Shown in pieces: positions 29,863 to 39,964 of a stretch of DNA of 64,000 nucleotides; within the stretch, counting starts at the first letter, position 1, and each line of letters begins with the position of its first letter. The position numbers and the translations under genes are program-made. The notes beneath the pieces were generated by a model. That model was not told the origin of the DNA, searched no databases, and saw only the letters and a program-made list of their open reading frames with translations. This DNA comes from Enterococcus larvae (lineage in GTDB: Bacteria > Bacillota > Bacilli > Lactobacillales > Enterococcaceae): contig NZ_JAEDXU010000001.1 in NCBI RefSeq assembly GCF_017830045.1, positions 434,001 through 498,000 on the forward strand, in the 5' to 3' direction.

Positions 29863-30711
29863 TTATTTATCTACAGGTTTCACTGATCCGTCCCATTTTT
29901 CAAGAATCCAGTCTTGAATTTCTTTACTATGCAATGCTTCGACAAGCTTTTGAATTGCTTCGTTGTCCTTGTCTTCAGAGCGAACAGCGATGATATTCAC
30001 ATATGGTGAATTATCAGATTCCAGCAATACTGAGTCATTCACGGGATTCAATCCGGCGTTATAAGCAAAGTTTGCATTGATCGCTACTAAATCAGCTTCA
30101 TCATTTTGATATGTTGTTGCCAGTAGCTCTGGGTTGATGTCATGAACGAATTTCAGATTTTTTGGATTTTCATCAATATCTTCAAACGTTGCAGTTTCTA
30201 AATCAACACCATCTTTAACCGTTACTAATCCTGCGTCCTGCAAAATTGTAATGACACGACCCCAGTCAGATTCTGAGTTTGATGCAATCACTGTTGCACC
30301 ATCTTTTAAGTCTTTGATATCATCGATTCGTTGAGAATACAGCCCCATTGGTTCGATATGGATACCGCCTGCATTCGCAAAATCATACCCATTTTCTTCC
30401 ACTTGAAGATTGAAGTATGGAATGTGCTGGAAGTAGTTTGCATCGATTTCTCCGTCAGCTAACGCTTTGTTTGGAAGAATATAATCATCAAACTTCTTGA
30501 TTTCCAGATCAATACCTTCTTTTTCTAAGATCGGTTTTACTTGTTCCAAAATCTCCGCATGCGGAGTTGGCGAAGCCCCTACAGTCAGAACAGTTTTGTC
30601 ACCATCTGATGATTTGGATCCATCCGTACTATCTTTGCTGCCATTCCCACAAGCTGCTAAACCTACTGTTAATGCAATTACTGCTGCTAAACCTGCTAAC
30701 TTTTTCTTCAT
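29863..30711 (-). CDS. metQ: Methionine-binding lipoprotein MetQ
   Basis: 282 residues with lipobox GLAACG. NlpA-family binding protein for D/L-methionine (VGASPTPHAEIL, FDDYILPNKALADGEIDANYF). The ATG at 30711 has GGAGG eight bases upstream; the longer frame begins at a TTG inside that site. Last gene of the metNIQ operon. Confidence 0.93.
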   Translation of the reverse strand: MKKKLAGLAAVIALTVGLAACGNGSKDSTDGSKSSDGDKTVLTVGASPTPHAEILEQVKPILEKEGIDLEIKKFDDYILPNKALADGEIDANYFQHIPYFNLQVEENGYDFANAGGIHIEPMGLYSQRIDDIKDLKDGATVIASNSESDWGRVITILQDAGLVTVKDGVDLETATFEDIDENPKNLKFVHDINPELLATTYQNDEADLVAINANFAYNAGLNPVNDSVLLESDNSPYVNIIAVRSEDKDNEAIQKLVEALHSKEIQDWILEKWDGSVKPVDK

Positions 30712-30729
30712 ACTTGATTCCTCCAATTG

Positions 30730-31416
30730 TTATCGTTTGTCTGTTTGTTTTGCTAAAAAGTCTCCCACACCTTGAACAATAAAAACTATAAGTAAAATAA
30801 TAACTGTCGCTACAAATGTAACGGTCAGATTATTCCGTTGATACCCTTCCTGCCATGCCAGACCACCTAGTCCGCCGGCACCGATTGCCCCTGCCATTGC
30901 TGTAAAACCGATCATTGATACGGTCGTTACAGTCAATCCGGAAATCAATGCAGGAATACTTTCCGGGATGATCACCTTGCGGACGATCTGCCCATAATTG
31001 GCTCCCATTGCTTCTGCCGCTTCGATCACGCCTGAATCTACTTCTCTAAAGGCAATCTCTACTAAACGAGCATAAAACGGTGCTGCTGAAAATACTAATG
31101 CCGGAATTGCCGCCTTTGCTCCCAACATAGTTCCTACAAGAACCTTTGTAAATGGAATCAATAGAACCATCAAAATCATGAATGGTGTCGAACGGAAAAT
31201 GTTACTGATGATCGACACGGCTGTATATAGGAATTTAGCATATGGCTTGTTGTTTCTGCCAGCTGTATAAAGCAGTAACCCTAACACCAACCCAATAACC
31301 AATACGCAAATCATTGAAATCACCGTCATATAAATCGTATCTACAAATGCCTGCTGTAATGTCTCAGTATTCACTTTACTGAAATCAAAATATGTTTCTG
31401 CAAAGCTCTTATCCAT
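30730..31416 (-). CDS. metI: Methionine ABC transporter permease MetI
   Basis: 228 residues, five membrane segments, and the ATPase contact loop IEAAEAMGANYGQIVRKVIIPE. Overlaps the metN stop by eight bases. Confidence 0.93.
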   Translation of the reverse strand: MDKSFAETYFDFSKVNTETLQQAFVDTIYMTVISMICVLVIGLVLGLLLYTAGRNNKPYAKFLYTAVSIISNIFRSTPFMILMVLLIPFTKVLVGTMLGAKAAIPALVFSAAPFYARLVEIAFREVDSGVIEAAEAMGANYGQIVRKVIIPESIPALISGLTVTTVSMIGFTAMAGAIGAGGLGGLAWQEGYQRNNLTVTFVATVIILLIVFIVQGVGDFLAKQTDKR

Positions 31417-32443
31417 GATGGATCACCTCCACCCCAACTTCTTTTTCTTTGAAAAATGCCAATGCTTTTTCTACCTCAGCATCTTCTCCTGTGATCATAA
31501 CTGTCAATGAACCAAAGGCACCTTCCTTCGCCTGCTGCACCTTGCCGTGGACCACATTGATATCCACTGCGAACTGGCGAATAGCCTGAGAAATGACTGG
31601 CTCATTTGCATTATCTCCCTTGAATAGCAGAGTTGTTACAAGCCCTGATGGATTTTCAGTGACCAAATCAGAAAGCAAATCCTCTAAATCGTCTTCCGGA
31701 TCGATTTCTCTTTGAACAAAGCGCTTTGTTACTTCTTGCTTCGGATGACGGAAGACTGTCAATACATCGCCCTCTTCAACGATTTTCCCTTGTTCCATCA
31801 CAGCAACCTTATTACAGATTTTTCTGATCACGTGCATCTCATGGGTAATCAAAACGATCGTCAAATTTAGTTCCTTATTGATTTCAAGTAGTAAATCCAA
31901 CACTTCATCCGTTGTTTGCGGATCAAGCGCACTGGTTGCTTCATCACAAAGCAGGATTTCCGGATTATTTGCCAGCGCACGAGCAATCCCTACACGTTGC
32001 TTCTGTCCACCGGATAGCTGACTCGGATAAGCCTTCCCTCTGCCTTCCAGACCAACCAACTCCAACAATTCTTCTGCTCGTTTCAGTCGTTCCTGTTTTG
32101 GTACACCTACCAGCTCCAACGGAAGCATGATATTTTCCAAAATCGTTCTGGACCACAATAGATTGAAATGTTGAAAAATCATTCCGATTTTCTTTCTGAA
32201 ATTTCTCAACTCTCCTGAGCCTAATGCAGTGATATCCATATCCTTAATGACTACCTGACCATCTGTCGGAAGCTCCAAGCCATTCAACAAACGAACCAAG
32301 GTACTCTTTCCAGCGCCCGAATAACCAACAATTCCATAAATATCTCCTTTTTCAATTGAAAGGGAAACATCATTTACAGCGGAAACCGTTCCCGCTTTTC
32401 CAGTAAATTCCTTTTTGACATGACGTAACTCGATCAAAGCCAT
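31409..32443 (-). CDS. metN: Methionine ABC transporter ATPase MetN
   Basis: 344 residues from ATG 32443 (a GTG lies three codons upstream). Walker A GYSGAGKST, signature LSGGQKQR, Walker B ILLCDEATSALDP, and a C-terminal NIL domain that senses methionine. First gene after the T-box leader. Confidence 0.93.
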   Translation of the reverse strand: MALIELRHVKKEFTGKAGTVSAVNDVSLSIEKGDIYGIVGYSGAGKSTLVRLLNGLELPTDGQVVIKDMDITALGSGELRNFRKKIGMIFQHFNLLWSRTILENIMLPLELVGVPKQERLKRAEELLELVGLEGRGKAYPSQLSGGQKQRVGIARALANNPEILLCDEATSALDPQTTDEVLDLLLEINKELNLTIVLITHEMHVIRKICNKVAVMEQGKIVEEGDVLTVFRHPKQEVTKRFVQREIDPEDDLEDLLSDLVTENPSGLVTTLLFKGDNANEPVISQAIRQFAVDINVVHGKVQQAKEGAFGSLTVMITGEDAEVEKALAFFKEKEVGVEVIHHG

Positions 32444-32481
32444 GCTTTTCACTCAACTTTCTCTCTTTATATTCATTTAGA

Positions 32482-32815
32482 AAATTAAAAAACTTTCGTC
32501 CTTCTACTGATTATAATACATATCAGTAAAAAGGACGAAAGTATATCTCTCGTGTTACCACCTTTATTCGCGCCCACCTCACGATGTTCGCCTTAGCCAG
32601 TACTTGATACAGGTCATTGACCCTTTCCTATCGTATACTGCGGTGCTGTAACGGGCACTCCCGTAATAAGTTCACTTACTCGCTCACTTATTCTGCTCTA
32701 AGACCATCTTCCATAACAACTTTGCTGCCTCATTTCAGCAAACAGAGGCTCTCTCTTCAAACATTGTTGTCATGTACTCTTCTTTTCAGTGCTTTATGAT
32801 TTATCAATTGATGAA
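32482..32815 (-). ncRNA. T-box riboswitch leader of metNIQ
   Basis: The transcript before metN carries the T-box core GGTGGTAACACG (about 32551-32562), followed by a strong terminator (ACTTTCGTCCTT paired with AAGGACGAAAGT, then T run; 32482-32542). Upstream lies a long folded region beginning AGAGAGCC with a CTGAAA-type segment, the expected stem I. The operon makes a methionine importer, so the sensed tRNA should be tRNA-Met; ATG triplets occur in stem I, but I could not fix which is the specifier. Uncharged tRNA would prevent termination. Confidence 0.88.
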
Positions 32816-32844
32816 ATTATAGCAATCGAATGATTGACTGTCAA
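32816..32844 (-). promoter_or_regulatory. Consensus promoter of the T-box/metNIQ transcript
   Basis: TTGACA at 32839-32844, exactly 17 bp, TATAAT at 32816-32821: a full consensus sigma-A promoter, as expected for genes controlled by attenuation. Confidence 0.88.
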
Positions 32845-32858
32845 CGATTTTCTGTCGA

Positions 32859-33179
32859 CTATTCCAAGACATCTTCAAAAATGGCCAACCACGCTTGCGA
32901 ATCATCTTCATTGTCTAGAAGGCTCGGGTCTTTATCCGCTGCTCTATTGACTTCACGAATCGTTCCATTTAAGGGACTGCCAAACTCACTGACAGATTTC
33001 TCTGCTTCAAGCTCAACAAAAGAATCTCCTTTACTTAGCTTTTGTCCTACCTTAGGTAAAGTAACAAAGCTGACATTCCCCAACTCTTCCTGTGCTTCAT
33101 TGGTCAAACCAACTTTATACCCATTATCAACCGTCTCGATCCATAAGTAATCTACAACTTTTCTGCTGTTCTCACTCAT
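32859..33179 (-). CDS. GcvH-like lipoyl carrier protein
   Basis: 106 residues, slightly shorter than true GcvH. Lipoyl-lysine candidate Lys61 in VELEAEKSVSEFGSPLNG, the classic lipoylation loop. No other glycine-cleavage genes are nearby. GcvH-like proteins in such bacteria serve as lipoate carriers in lipoyl transfer. Overlaps the Spx/ArsC-like gene by four bases. Confidence 0.85.
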   Translation of the reverse strand: MSENSRKVVDYLWIETVDNGYKVGLTNEAQEELGNVSFVTLPKVGQKLSKGDSFVELEAEKSVSEFGSPLNGTIREVNRAADKDPSLLDNEDDSQAWLAIFEDVLE

Positions 33180-33535
33180 TTTTTGAATGCTCCCTCATAG
33201 TCAGACTCCTTGAAACCATTTGAGATAAAGTGGCCATCTTTGACCAAAATCGGACGTTTGTTCAGCATCCCATCTTTAGATAGACGTTCACTTGCTTCCT
33301 TGACAGAAAACTCATTAACGATGTCTTTCAGGTTCTGTTCTCTATAGTGACCACCGCTTGTATTGAAGAAACGGCGAATCGGCAATGGACTTTCCTCCAT
33401 CCATTGTGTCAGCTGCTCTTTTGTTGGAGGTGTTTCTATCATATCAACGATTTCATATTCTGCTCCAGCTGCATCCAGCCAAGCCTTTGCTTTTTTGCAC
33501 GTTGAACATTTCGGATACCAGAAAAATGTGTACAT
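33176..33535 (-). CDS. Spx/ArsC-family thioredoxin-fold protein (YusI-like)
   Basis: 119 residues with Cys10-Ser-Thr-Cys13 (WYPKCSTCKKA) and the RPIL segment of ArsC/Spx proteins. B. subtilis has a similar yusI-gcvH pair near its metNPQ genes, matching this neighbourhood. Could act as a redox-sensitive regulator or reductase; not decided by sequence. Confidence 0.82.
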   Translation of the reverse strand: MYTFFWYPKCSTCKKAKAWLDAAGAEYEIVDMIETPPTKEQLTQWMEESPLPIRRFFNTSGGHYREQNLKDIVNEFSVKEASERLSKDGMLNKRPILVKDGHFISNGFKESDYEGAFKK

Positions 33536-33606
33536 AAATAATTACCTTCTTTCAGAATAATTAAGGCGTTCCTGAAAACCCCAACGACGGATTTTCCAGA
33601 TACACT

Positions 33607-34785
33607 CTAGTCGCTGATTACCGCTTCTTTTTGATACTTCATTGAAAGAATCAATCCGACTCCGATCATATTTCCGAGAATAGATGATCCCCCTTGACTG
33701 ATAAACGGCAATGGAATCCCTGTTAATGGAAGCAATCCGATATTCGCACCAATATTTTCAAATACGTGGAAAAGAATCATCATGATGATTCCTGTTGCCA
33801 AGTAAGCATAAAATTCATTATTCGTTTCAAAACAGACACGAATCATTCGGTAAATCAATATAAAGTATAACAAAATGATAAAGCAACTGCCAATGAAACC
33901 AAAATTCTCACCAATAACAGTGAAAATCATATCTGATTCCCGAACAGGAACATAAACATCACTCACATTAAAGCCTTTTCCGAACAATCCGCCAGAACCA
34001 ATAGCAGTGATTGCCAGTGCCGGTTGGAAAGAGCGGTTCTGATCATTGTGGAATGGATTCATCCACAAATCGATACGCTCAAACTGGTAGGCTTTAAAAC
34101 CAACTTTATTCAAAAGATCCCGCCCAGTATCAGTAGTAACCAGATAAATCATTGCTGCCCCTAGTACGATTGTGACTAAAAATACCGGCAAAATGATTTT
34201 CCATGAAATCCCTGACATTAGAAAAACACCGGCAACAATTGCAAGGAACACCAGCATCGTACCAAAATCCTTTTGAAGAAGAATCAGAATAATTACAGGA
34301 ACAGTGACCAATGCCATCTTACCAATCAACAGTCCATCTGTTTTCAATGTACGCTCACGATACTTCACATTGTGCATTGTAACAACATAAGCCAGCATCA
34401 AAATAAAAGCAATCTTCATCAGCTCCGAGGGCTGAAAAGTTGTACCGCCAAAACTGATCCAGTTTTTCGATCCTGTTTGCTGCTCCAGAAAAGGATCATA
34501 GAACTTCAACAAAAGCCCCATCAGCAGTAGACCAAAACCATAAAAAATCGGTGTCAGTCGCCAAAGTAGTTTTGAGTTAAAATGCATGATCACGATGATG
34601 CTCACGATCCCCAGCAAATACCAAAGCCCCTGCTTGATCAGCATTGAGGCAATCTCTGGTCGATTTGGGTCATGATCCAATGCCACATACAACGATAAAA
34701 TTCCTATCAGCGATAGTAGAAATACCGGTAAAATCACACCGTAATCAATACGGTTATCTATATTTAATTTTTTAGTTTTTTCCAT
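33607..34785 (-). CDS. rodA: Peptidoglycan polymerase RodA (SEDS family)
   Basis: 392 residues, about ten membrane segments, and the SEDS signature PLPFISQGGSSILGNMIGVG near the C-terminus. Lateral-wall glycosyltransferase working with a class B PBP. The ATG at 34785 has an AAGGGATG site upstream. Stands alone between the met region and the phage-derived block. Confidence 0.88.
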   Translation of the reverse strand: MEKTKKLNIDNRIDYGVILPVFLLSLIGILSLYVALDHDPNRPEIASMLIKQGLWYLLGIVSIIVIMHFNSKLLWRLTPIFYGFGLLLMGLLLKFYDPFLEQQTGSKNWISFGGTTFQPSELMKIAFILMLAYVVTMHNVKYRERTLKTDGLLIGKMALVTVPVIILILLQKDFGTMLVFLAIVAGVFLMSGISWKIILPVFLVTIVLGAAMIYLVTTDTGRDLLNKVGFKAYQFERIDLWMNPFHNDQNRSFQPALAITAIGSGGLFGKGFNVSDVYVPVRESDMIFTVIGENFGFIGSCFIILLYFILIYRMIRVCFETNNEFYAYLATGIIMMILFHVFENIGANIGLLPLTGIPLPFISQGGSSILGNMIGVGLILSMKYQKEAVISD

Positions 34786-34950
34786 CTGTCATCCCTTTTC
34801 CTTAAATCATACGCCCTTTATTATATCGTCCTTACCTTTGAAAAGAAAGTGCAGACTGGAGGATTTGGAAAAAACTTTAATTCCTGCGTTAAAACATAGT
34901 ATTAAGATCGATCTTCTTCAAACCATAAAAGTCATTACAAACAAAAAAAC

Positions 34951-35120
34951 GAGAGTGGGACAATAATCTGTTGCCACTCTTTTCCATACCCTAAATCCGA
35001 ATAAACGGCGAGTCAGAAGTAGCTCCTACGACAATAAGCCGGAATTCAACAAAAATTTGTGAAACAATTTTCGTGAATTCCGGCTTATTGCTTGTAGCTA
35101 AACACTTCTGTCTCAGCCTC
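34951..35120. repeat. 170-bp inverted repeat element, copy A
   Basis: Exact reverse complement of 59386-59555. Its centre is a long hairpin (CAATAAGCCGGAATTCA pairing with TGAATTCCGGCTTATTG), and one end has AGAGTGG/CCACTCT followed by Ts. Begins ten bases after the endolysin stop. Flanking 34786-34950 shows nothing else. Confidence 0.92.
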
Positions 35121-35130
35121 GTTAAGTCAG

Positions 35131-35775
35131 TTATGCCAAATCCTGTTCAAGGACCCAGCTGCTGATTTCTTTTAAAAGATATGCTTTCTTCGAATTAGCC
35201 ATGCTGACATTCTTAATCTGCTGAATAGTGTATGTCTTATTCTTAGCCCATGTTGGAACTGCTTCACGGGTCTGATAATGGGTCGCATGATTCAAAAGTT
35301 TGACCTTTTGCCCTACTGAAAATCCTTTAGTCGTCCCAGTTTGTGAGCCTAAAAAACGATAGATCGTGTTTACCGGTCCATTGTTGTAGGACCAGATTTG
35401 ATCATGATTATTCACCGTAATACCATTATAACCGTAATTGCAGTGAATAATATTATCTTTATCAGTAAAGATTCCAGTATGCCCTGCAGCGCCGCCGCTT
35501 GCGCCACGAACACCCCAGATAAAGATATCGCCTCTTTTTGCATCAATATAGCCATTTACCTCTGGTAGCTTCTGCCAGCCATTCGCTTCGAGATGACCAA
35601 ATAAGCTGTCGGTATTGCCCATGGTTCCGGACGGTAAAAAACCGCCGGCAACCAGGGCAAAATAGACAGCGCTGGAACAATCATAACTAGCTGGTCCTAA
35701 ACGACTGTTCATCGAATAGGTAACCCTTCCCTGTCGATCTGCCATCCACTGCAGCATTTTTTGACTATCAGCCAT
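35131..35775 (-). CDS. Phage-type endolysin, NlpC/P60-like (Amidase_5) domain
   Basis: 214 residues. Catalytic Cys33 in SYDCSSAVYF and His99 in GHTGIF define a phage peptidoglycan hydrolase; residues ~150-214 look like an SH3-type wall-binding domain. No signal peptide, so release depends on the holin. Overlaps the holin stop by eight bases. Very similar in its catalytic domain to the N-terminus of the tail lysin at 41.3-43.9 kb. Last gene of the tail/lysis transcript. Confidence 0.88.
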   Translation of the reverse strand: MADSQKMLQWMADRQGRVTYSMNSRLGPASYDCSSAVYFALVAGGFLPSGTMGNTDSLFGHLEANGWQKLPEVNGYIDAKRGDIFIWGVRGASGGAAGHTGIFTDKDNIIHCNYGYNGITVNNHDQIWSYNNGPVNTIYRFLGSQTGTTKGFSVGQKVKLLNHATHYQTREAVPTWAKNKTYTIQQIKNVSMANSKKAYLLKEISSWVLEQDLA

Positions 35776-36010
35776 CTTTCTTCAGCTCCTTCATCCGCTC
35801 ATCCGCCTCAACTGCAGCTTCAGTGAAGCTATTATTTTTCCACCATGCCGCAATCGTAGAAACTATAGTAAAAAGCAGTGATACGACTTGATAAAGATCA
35901 TTTTCAGCAATATCGATCGTACCTTTCCCCAAAATAGCCAATACCTGATTGACTAAAGCCAGAACCAAAATGATTGTCCGTGCAATCGTTTCAGATGATA
36001 CATGTTTCAT
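35768..36010 (-). CDS. SPP1-family holin
   Basis: 80 residues from ATG 36010 (AAAGGAG eight bases upstream; the longer frame starts too close to that site). Two membrane segments and the family pattern SETIARTIILVLALVNQ and AAWWKNNSFTEAA. Forms the membrane lesion for endolysin release. Confidence 0.85.
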   Translation of the reverse strand: MKHVSSETIARTIILVLALVNQVLAILGKGTIDIAENDLYQVVSLLFTIVSTIAAWWKNNSFTEAAVEADERMKELKKDG

Positions 36011-36012
36011 GC

Positions 36013-36342
36013 TCATTTCTCCTTTCGAAAAAGCGTTTTGATTTGCTGCTCATGTTTCACCAGCTTAATGTTATGATCAACGAGCCTTTCGTCGTGAGTT
36101 TCTAATTTTTCCACAACCTCTGAGTGTCTTTCATGTGTCCAATTCGTTTCAGAATCGACAATATTCGATAAATGCGTGATTGCCGCAGATAAGCTGTTCA
36201 GATTTTGCTTGATTGGATCGGATATGTTATCCTTCACTGTTTTGTACGCTTTCTTCGCGACCCACATCAGCCAAGCGCTAAATGTGCCAAGCAATCCGAC
36301 TAGAGTCGCAACCTCAGCAATAGTTAAACCAAAAAATCTCAT
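36013..36342 (-). CDS. Membrane-anchored coiled-coil protein of the lysis cassette (XhlA-like position)
   Basis: 109 residues: one N-terminal membrane segment and a long charged coiled coil ending EQQIKTLFRKEK. Lies between the fibre and holin genes. Its size and topology match hemolysin XhlA-type lysis accessory proteins, but I cannot confirm the family. Confidence 0.6.
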   Translation of the reverse strand: MRFFGLTIAEVATLVGLLGTFSAWLMWVAKKAYKTVKDNISDPIKQNLNSLSAAITHLSNIVDSETNWTHERHSEVVEKLETHDERLVDHNIKLVKHEQQIKTLFRKEK

Positions 36343-36360
36343 AATTCACCAACTTTCTAT

Positions 36361-39300
36361 TTACCCATATTGTGTGATCTCTTTTATCACAGAATATTGA
36401 GTGCCTTCATAATTTATGACTAAATTGACATAGTAAAAATATCCTCGGTCTAACGGAACGTTTAAATTTGCAATAAAAGATTTGATTTGTTGAGGGCTTT
36501 CTTGCTCGTTAATATATTTACCTGATAATTTAGAGATAGCTGCAAACCCAAATACATCCTGACTTTTTGAACCTTGATAAATGGTCGTCTCTTCAAAATC
36601 TATCAGATTACTAAGATTTTGATCCTTATCTTGATAGAGAAAGAAGACATTGCTGAGAGTACTAGTACTCTCAGTGCGATATTTTGCTCCGATGCTTACT
36701 CTATTCAGAAGTGCTTGTGCGTCAATTTGCGCATTAGGCACTACAGATATCACATTATCTTTAATCGTGATGTCATCACCTGCCACCAATCTATCTTGTT
36801 TGACCTCAATATCAGTAGTAGTCGCGACTATTTTCCAGCTACCAATCCAAGCACTATCTACGATGGTTCGGATAAATGTATTCCCTGATATATCTACAGC
36901 AAATACATAGCCATATGAAGAGGAAGCCATGTATACATGACCTCTCATACTCGAATTAGCAGTTGCCGGATAATCAGTAGTCCCATTTGTAAACGTATAT
37001 GTCCTCATTCCTGGTGCCCGGCTTAACACAGCGTCAAGAATCATTCCACTAGATATTGTTGCAATTGGTCTGCCGTCATCAGCTGTTATTTTCTGTTTTT
37101 GAGCGTTGACTATAGTGGTTGGAACTGTCAGTGATCCGTTGGTATTACCTAATGCATTTACTGTGCCTGTTACATCTCCAGTTAAAGAAATATCTGTTAC
37201 AGATTTTTTCCAAGCCCCCCAAGCTCCATTCACACCTACCCGTTCCCAAGTAACTAATGTGCTACGATTGTAAATGATTTGTCTCCACCCATCATTACTG
37301 TTTCTTTGTTGAAGTAGTGCAAAAGCTTGATTCAGTTCTTCTGGTTTATTCAGCAACGTAAGGGCAGTAGTATTTAGTGAACAACGGTAAAAACCTTCTT
37401 GATTCAACAAATTCAAATCTTGATTTTCCAGAATTGAAATTGCTCGGTCCATTTTTTCTGCCAACTTAGGAATATTTGTATTGATTGTAGCGGTCGCATT
37501 CACTGCATTATTACCAGTCCATGTGCCAGTTACATCACCTTCAAGAGTAATTGAATCGTTACGTACATACCAGCTTCCAAATGTACCGGAAATTGTTGCT
37601 CTATAGTAGGTCAACGGTCTAGTTGTGGTATACGTTGTAAGGATTTGCGCCCTACCGGAAACGCCACTCGTAGCAATTACCTGTAAATTAAAAGCACTGC
37701 CTACAGGACAGTTTGTTAAGCTAGCAGCATTTGTATTGTTTGAACATTTGTAAGATCCCTCTGTCAAATATGTGTTTAGGTCTGCATTCGCTGAAATTTC
37801 TGCCGCCATTCCTGTTTTTTCAGCAAGTTTTGTGTCTATCTCGGTTTTTGTGTAAGACTCAGCTTTCAGTGCATAAACATCACTGGCAGCGACAGTTAAC
37901 GTATATTCGAGATCTGTATAATCAACATTCAAAGTGCTGGCAGTCATACCATCTGATGCCTCTGTAATTATTATTGAGTCAAAGTATCCTTCATCTGAAA
38001 TTGCTTGTTCAAATTGAATAGGACTTTTCAAAGTTGCGGTTACTTTTGCCAATCCCGTTACAGAAGTAGGGTGTGCCAAAACCCAACTTTTATCCAAGTT
38101 GTTGAATCTGTATAGCTTCAAGCCATTTGCAGCAGCTCCTGATCCTGATGCCCATGCATTAGTAATTATGGAAGAAATTACTCCGGACCTAAGAACCTCT
38201 GCTTTTTCTTTAGTCGTTTCTGCCCCCATACTCTCAAAGAAATGTGGATATTTTCGTTCAATATTCTTAACAAGATTCCATCTAAAGAGCATCTGTATCA
38301 TCGAATTGGTTGTACTTGTTTGTATCGTGGCATTTTTTGAATCCAAAATCCCGATGCTATCGTATCTTGTTTGATTAAGTTCTGTAAACGTTGTGGTTGT
38401 TGGCTGCTGCAAAGCTAAGCCACCACCCCATTTCGCAACATTCACATTTTCTGTTGTGCTGCCGCTTAACTTCTCGTTAAAATCAATAGCCTCCGTTACA
38501 GAAACAGGTTCTCCTGATATAGTTTCAAACATTCGATCTTCTGTTTCTTTTTTCGTGTACACGTCAGTTTTTCGTGCATAGATATCACTAGCAGAAACGG
38601 ACAAGGTATAGTCAAGGCTTGCATAATCAATATTTACTACACTTGGGATTATCCCATCAGATGCAGGAGCATAAGCCAATACTGAAACCTGTCCTTTTTC
38701 ATCAATTCTATTTACCAGCTGATCGACAGAATAAGTTCTTGTCAATTTTTTCATCGTTGCAGTCGTATTTGTTTGATTTACACTTGAATTTTCCCAGATA
38801 TTCGTAAGGGTATAAAAGGATGCAATGGTTAGTTTATTCCCTTCGATGCCGCTTCCATATCCCCAAACATTGACAGTTAGTGATGAAACCATTTTCTTCA
38901 CAGCAGCAGTTTTTTCAGCAACGGTTGCTGCTCCTAAAGAGTCAAATAAATTGGGATATTTCCGCTCAATTTCTTCAATCAAGTTCCAGGTTAAAACTAC
39001 CTGTAGAATATTTTTATCCGTTATATTCGTGACTTGATACGTTTTATCATCATTCAATGCTTTGATTCCATCATATCTCAACTGATTCAGCTCGTATAAA
39101 TTCGTGGAATCCGGATTTTGAAGAGTCGGAGATCCAATCATTTTTGCTGTGTTTGGATTTTCAATTAGACTGCCTAATATTTTTCCTTCAAAATCACATG
39201 TATTCGATACTGTATTTTGTTCACCAGTTATGCTTTGAACGATACGCTCATCTGTTTCTACCTTGCTGTAAAAATCAAGCTCCTTTTTTAATCCATCATA

Positions 39301-39840
39301 ATCAAGATCAATCGTCACATCGTGGGTGCCGCTTCCTGAGACATTCAGAAAGCCATCTATATTTTTTACTTCTGTTGGTTCATTTTTATCCTCAACATCA
39401 ACAAAAATTTCGTTGTCCTTTATAGATAAGCCATCACCCAATTTGATGTCGATTTCACTGCTATCATTTTTTGTGAAGGTCATGCGGCCTTCTGAAAGTT
39501 GAATATCTTTCACTGCTGACTCTACTGATCCCACCAACTCTTCAGATAAATCAGCTGTCACCTTATGTGTCCCGCTTCCTGTTATCGTAATATATCCATC
39601 AGTGTTAGTGATTTGTGTTGGCTGCCCATCGCCGTTACCGCCATCACTTAATTGAATCATTGCTGTACCGTCATAGTTAAGGATCCAAACAGAATTATCT
39701 GGTAATAGATAGGCATGATCCCTATCAGGCTTTTTGATCTCAGACAGATCATTCACTGGTACTGCCCACCAGCCATCAGGACAATCCACTGGGAAAATAG
39801 GGCGCTCTGTGTCTAAATTACAAATTATTGGTTGTGTCAT
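36361..39840 (-). CDS. Tail fibre / receptor-binding protein with internal repeats
   Basis: 1159 residues. An N-terminal ~90-residue attachment part (CPDGWWAVPVNDL) is followed by repeated modules: two ~240-residue units starting near residues 190 and 427 (FYSKVETDERIV and VYTKKETEDRMF, each with TxFxELNQxRYD and NIERKYPxxFxSMGA-like stretches), then pyocin-knob-like segments (LTEGSYKCSNNT; LNQEGFYRCSLNT), and a C-terminal BppU-like domain. It is placed where siphophages encode host-binding fibres. AAGGAG site before ATG. The repeats suggest recombination-driven change of specificity. Confidence 0.75.
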   Translation of the reverse strand: MTQPIICNLDTERPIFPVDCPDGWWAVPVNDLSEIKKPDRDHAYLLPDNSVWILNYDGTAMIQLSDGGNGDGQPTQITNTDGYITITGSGTHKVTADLSEELVGSVESAVKDIQLSEGRMTFTKNDSSEIDIKLGDGLSIKDNEIFVDVEDKNEPTEVKNIDGFLNVSGSGTHDVTIDLDYDGLKKELDFYSKVETDERIVQSITGEQNTVSNTCDFEGKILGSLIENPNTAKMIGSPTLQNPDSTNLYELNQLRYDGIKALNDDKTYQVTNITDKNILQVVLTWNLIEEIERKYPNLFDSLGAATVAEKTAAVKKMVSSLTVNVWGYGSGIEGNKLTIASFYTLTNIWENSSVNQTNTTATMKKLTRTYSVDQLVNRIDEKGQVSVLAYAPASDGIIPSVVNIDYASLDYTLSVSASDIYARKTDVYTKKETEDRMFETISGEPVSVTEAIDFNEKLSGSTTENVNVAKWGGGLALQQPTTTTFTELNQTRYDSIGILDSKNATIQTSTTNSMIQMLFRWNLVKNIERKYPHFFESMGAETTKEKAEVLRSGVISSIITNAWASGSGAAANGLKLYRFNNLDKSWVLAHPTSVTGLAKVTATLKSPIQFEQAISDEGYFDSIIITEASDGMTASTLNVDYTDLEYTLTVAASDVYALKAESYTKTEIDTKLAEKTGMAAEISANADLNTYLTEGSYKCSNNTNAASLTNCPVGSAFNLQVIATSGVSGRAQILTTYTTTRPLTYYRATISGTFGSWYVRNDSITLEGDVTGTWTGNNAVNATATINTNIPKLAEKMDRAISILENQDLNLLNQEGFYRCSLNTTALTLLNKPEELNQAFALLQQRNSNDGWRQIIYNRSTLVTWERVGVNGAWGAWKKSVTDISLTGDVTGTVNALGNTNGSLTVPTTIVNAQKQKITADDGRPIATISSGMILDAVLSRAPGMRTYTFTNGTTDYPATANSSMRGHVYMASSSYGYVFAVDISGNTFIRTIVDSAWIGSWKIVATTTDIEVKQDRLVAGDDITIKDNVISVVPNAQIDAQALLNRVSIGAKYRTESTSTLSNVFFLYQDKDQNLSNLIDFEETTIYQGSKSQDVFGFAAISKLSGKYINEQESPQQIKSFIANLNVPLDRGYFYYVNLVINYEGTQYSVIKEITQYG

Positions 39841-39964
39841 TTTTCACTTCTCCTTACCTGTTAATATAAAAAGCACAGCTTCCGACCAAAAAAAGCGGAA
39901 CTCTGTACCCTTAAATGTATTTAGCTGTTTTGTTACTTGATCAAAAGTTTTCTCTCATTCATAT

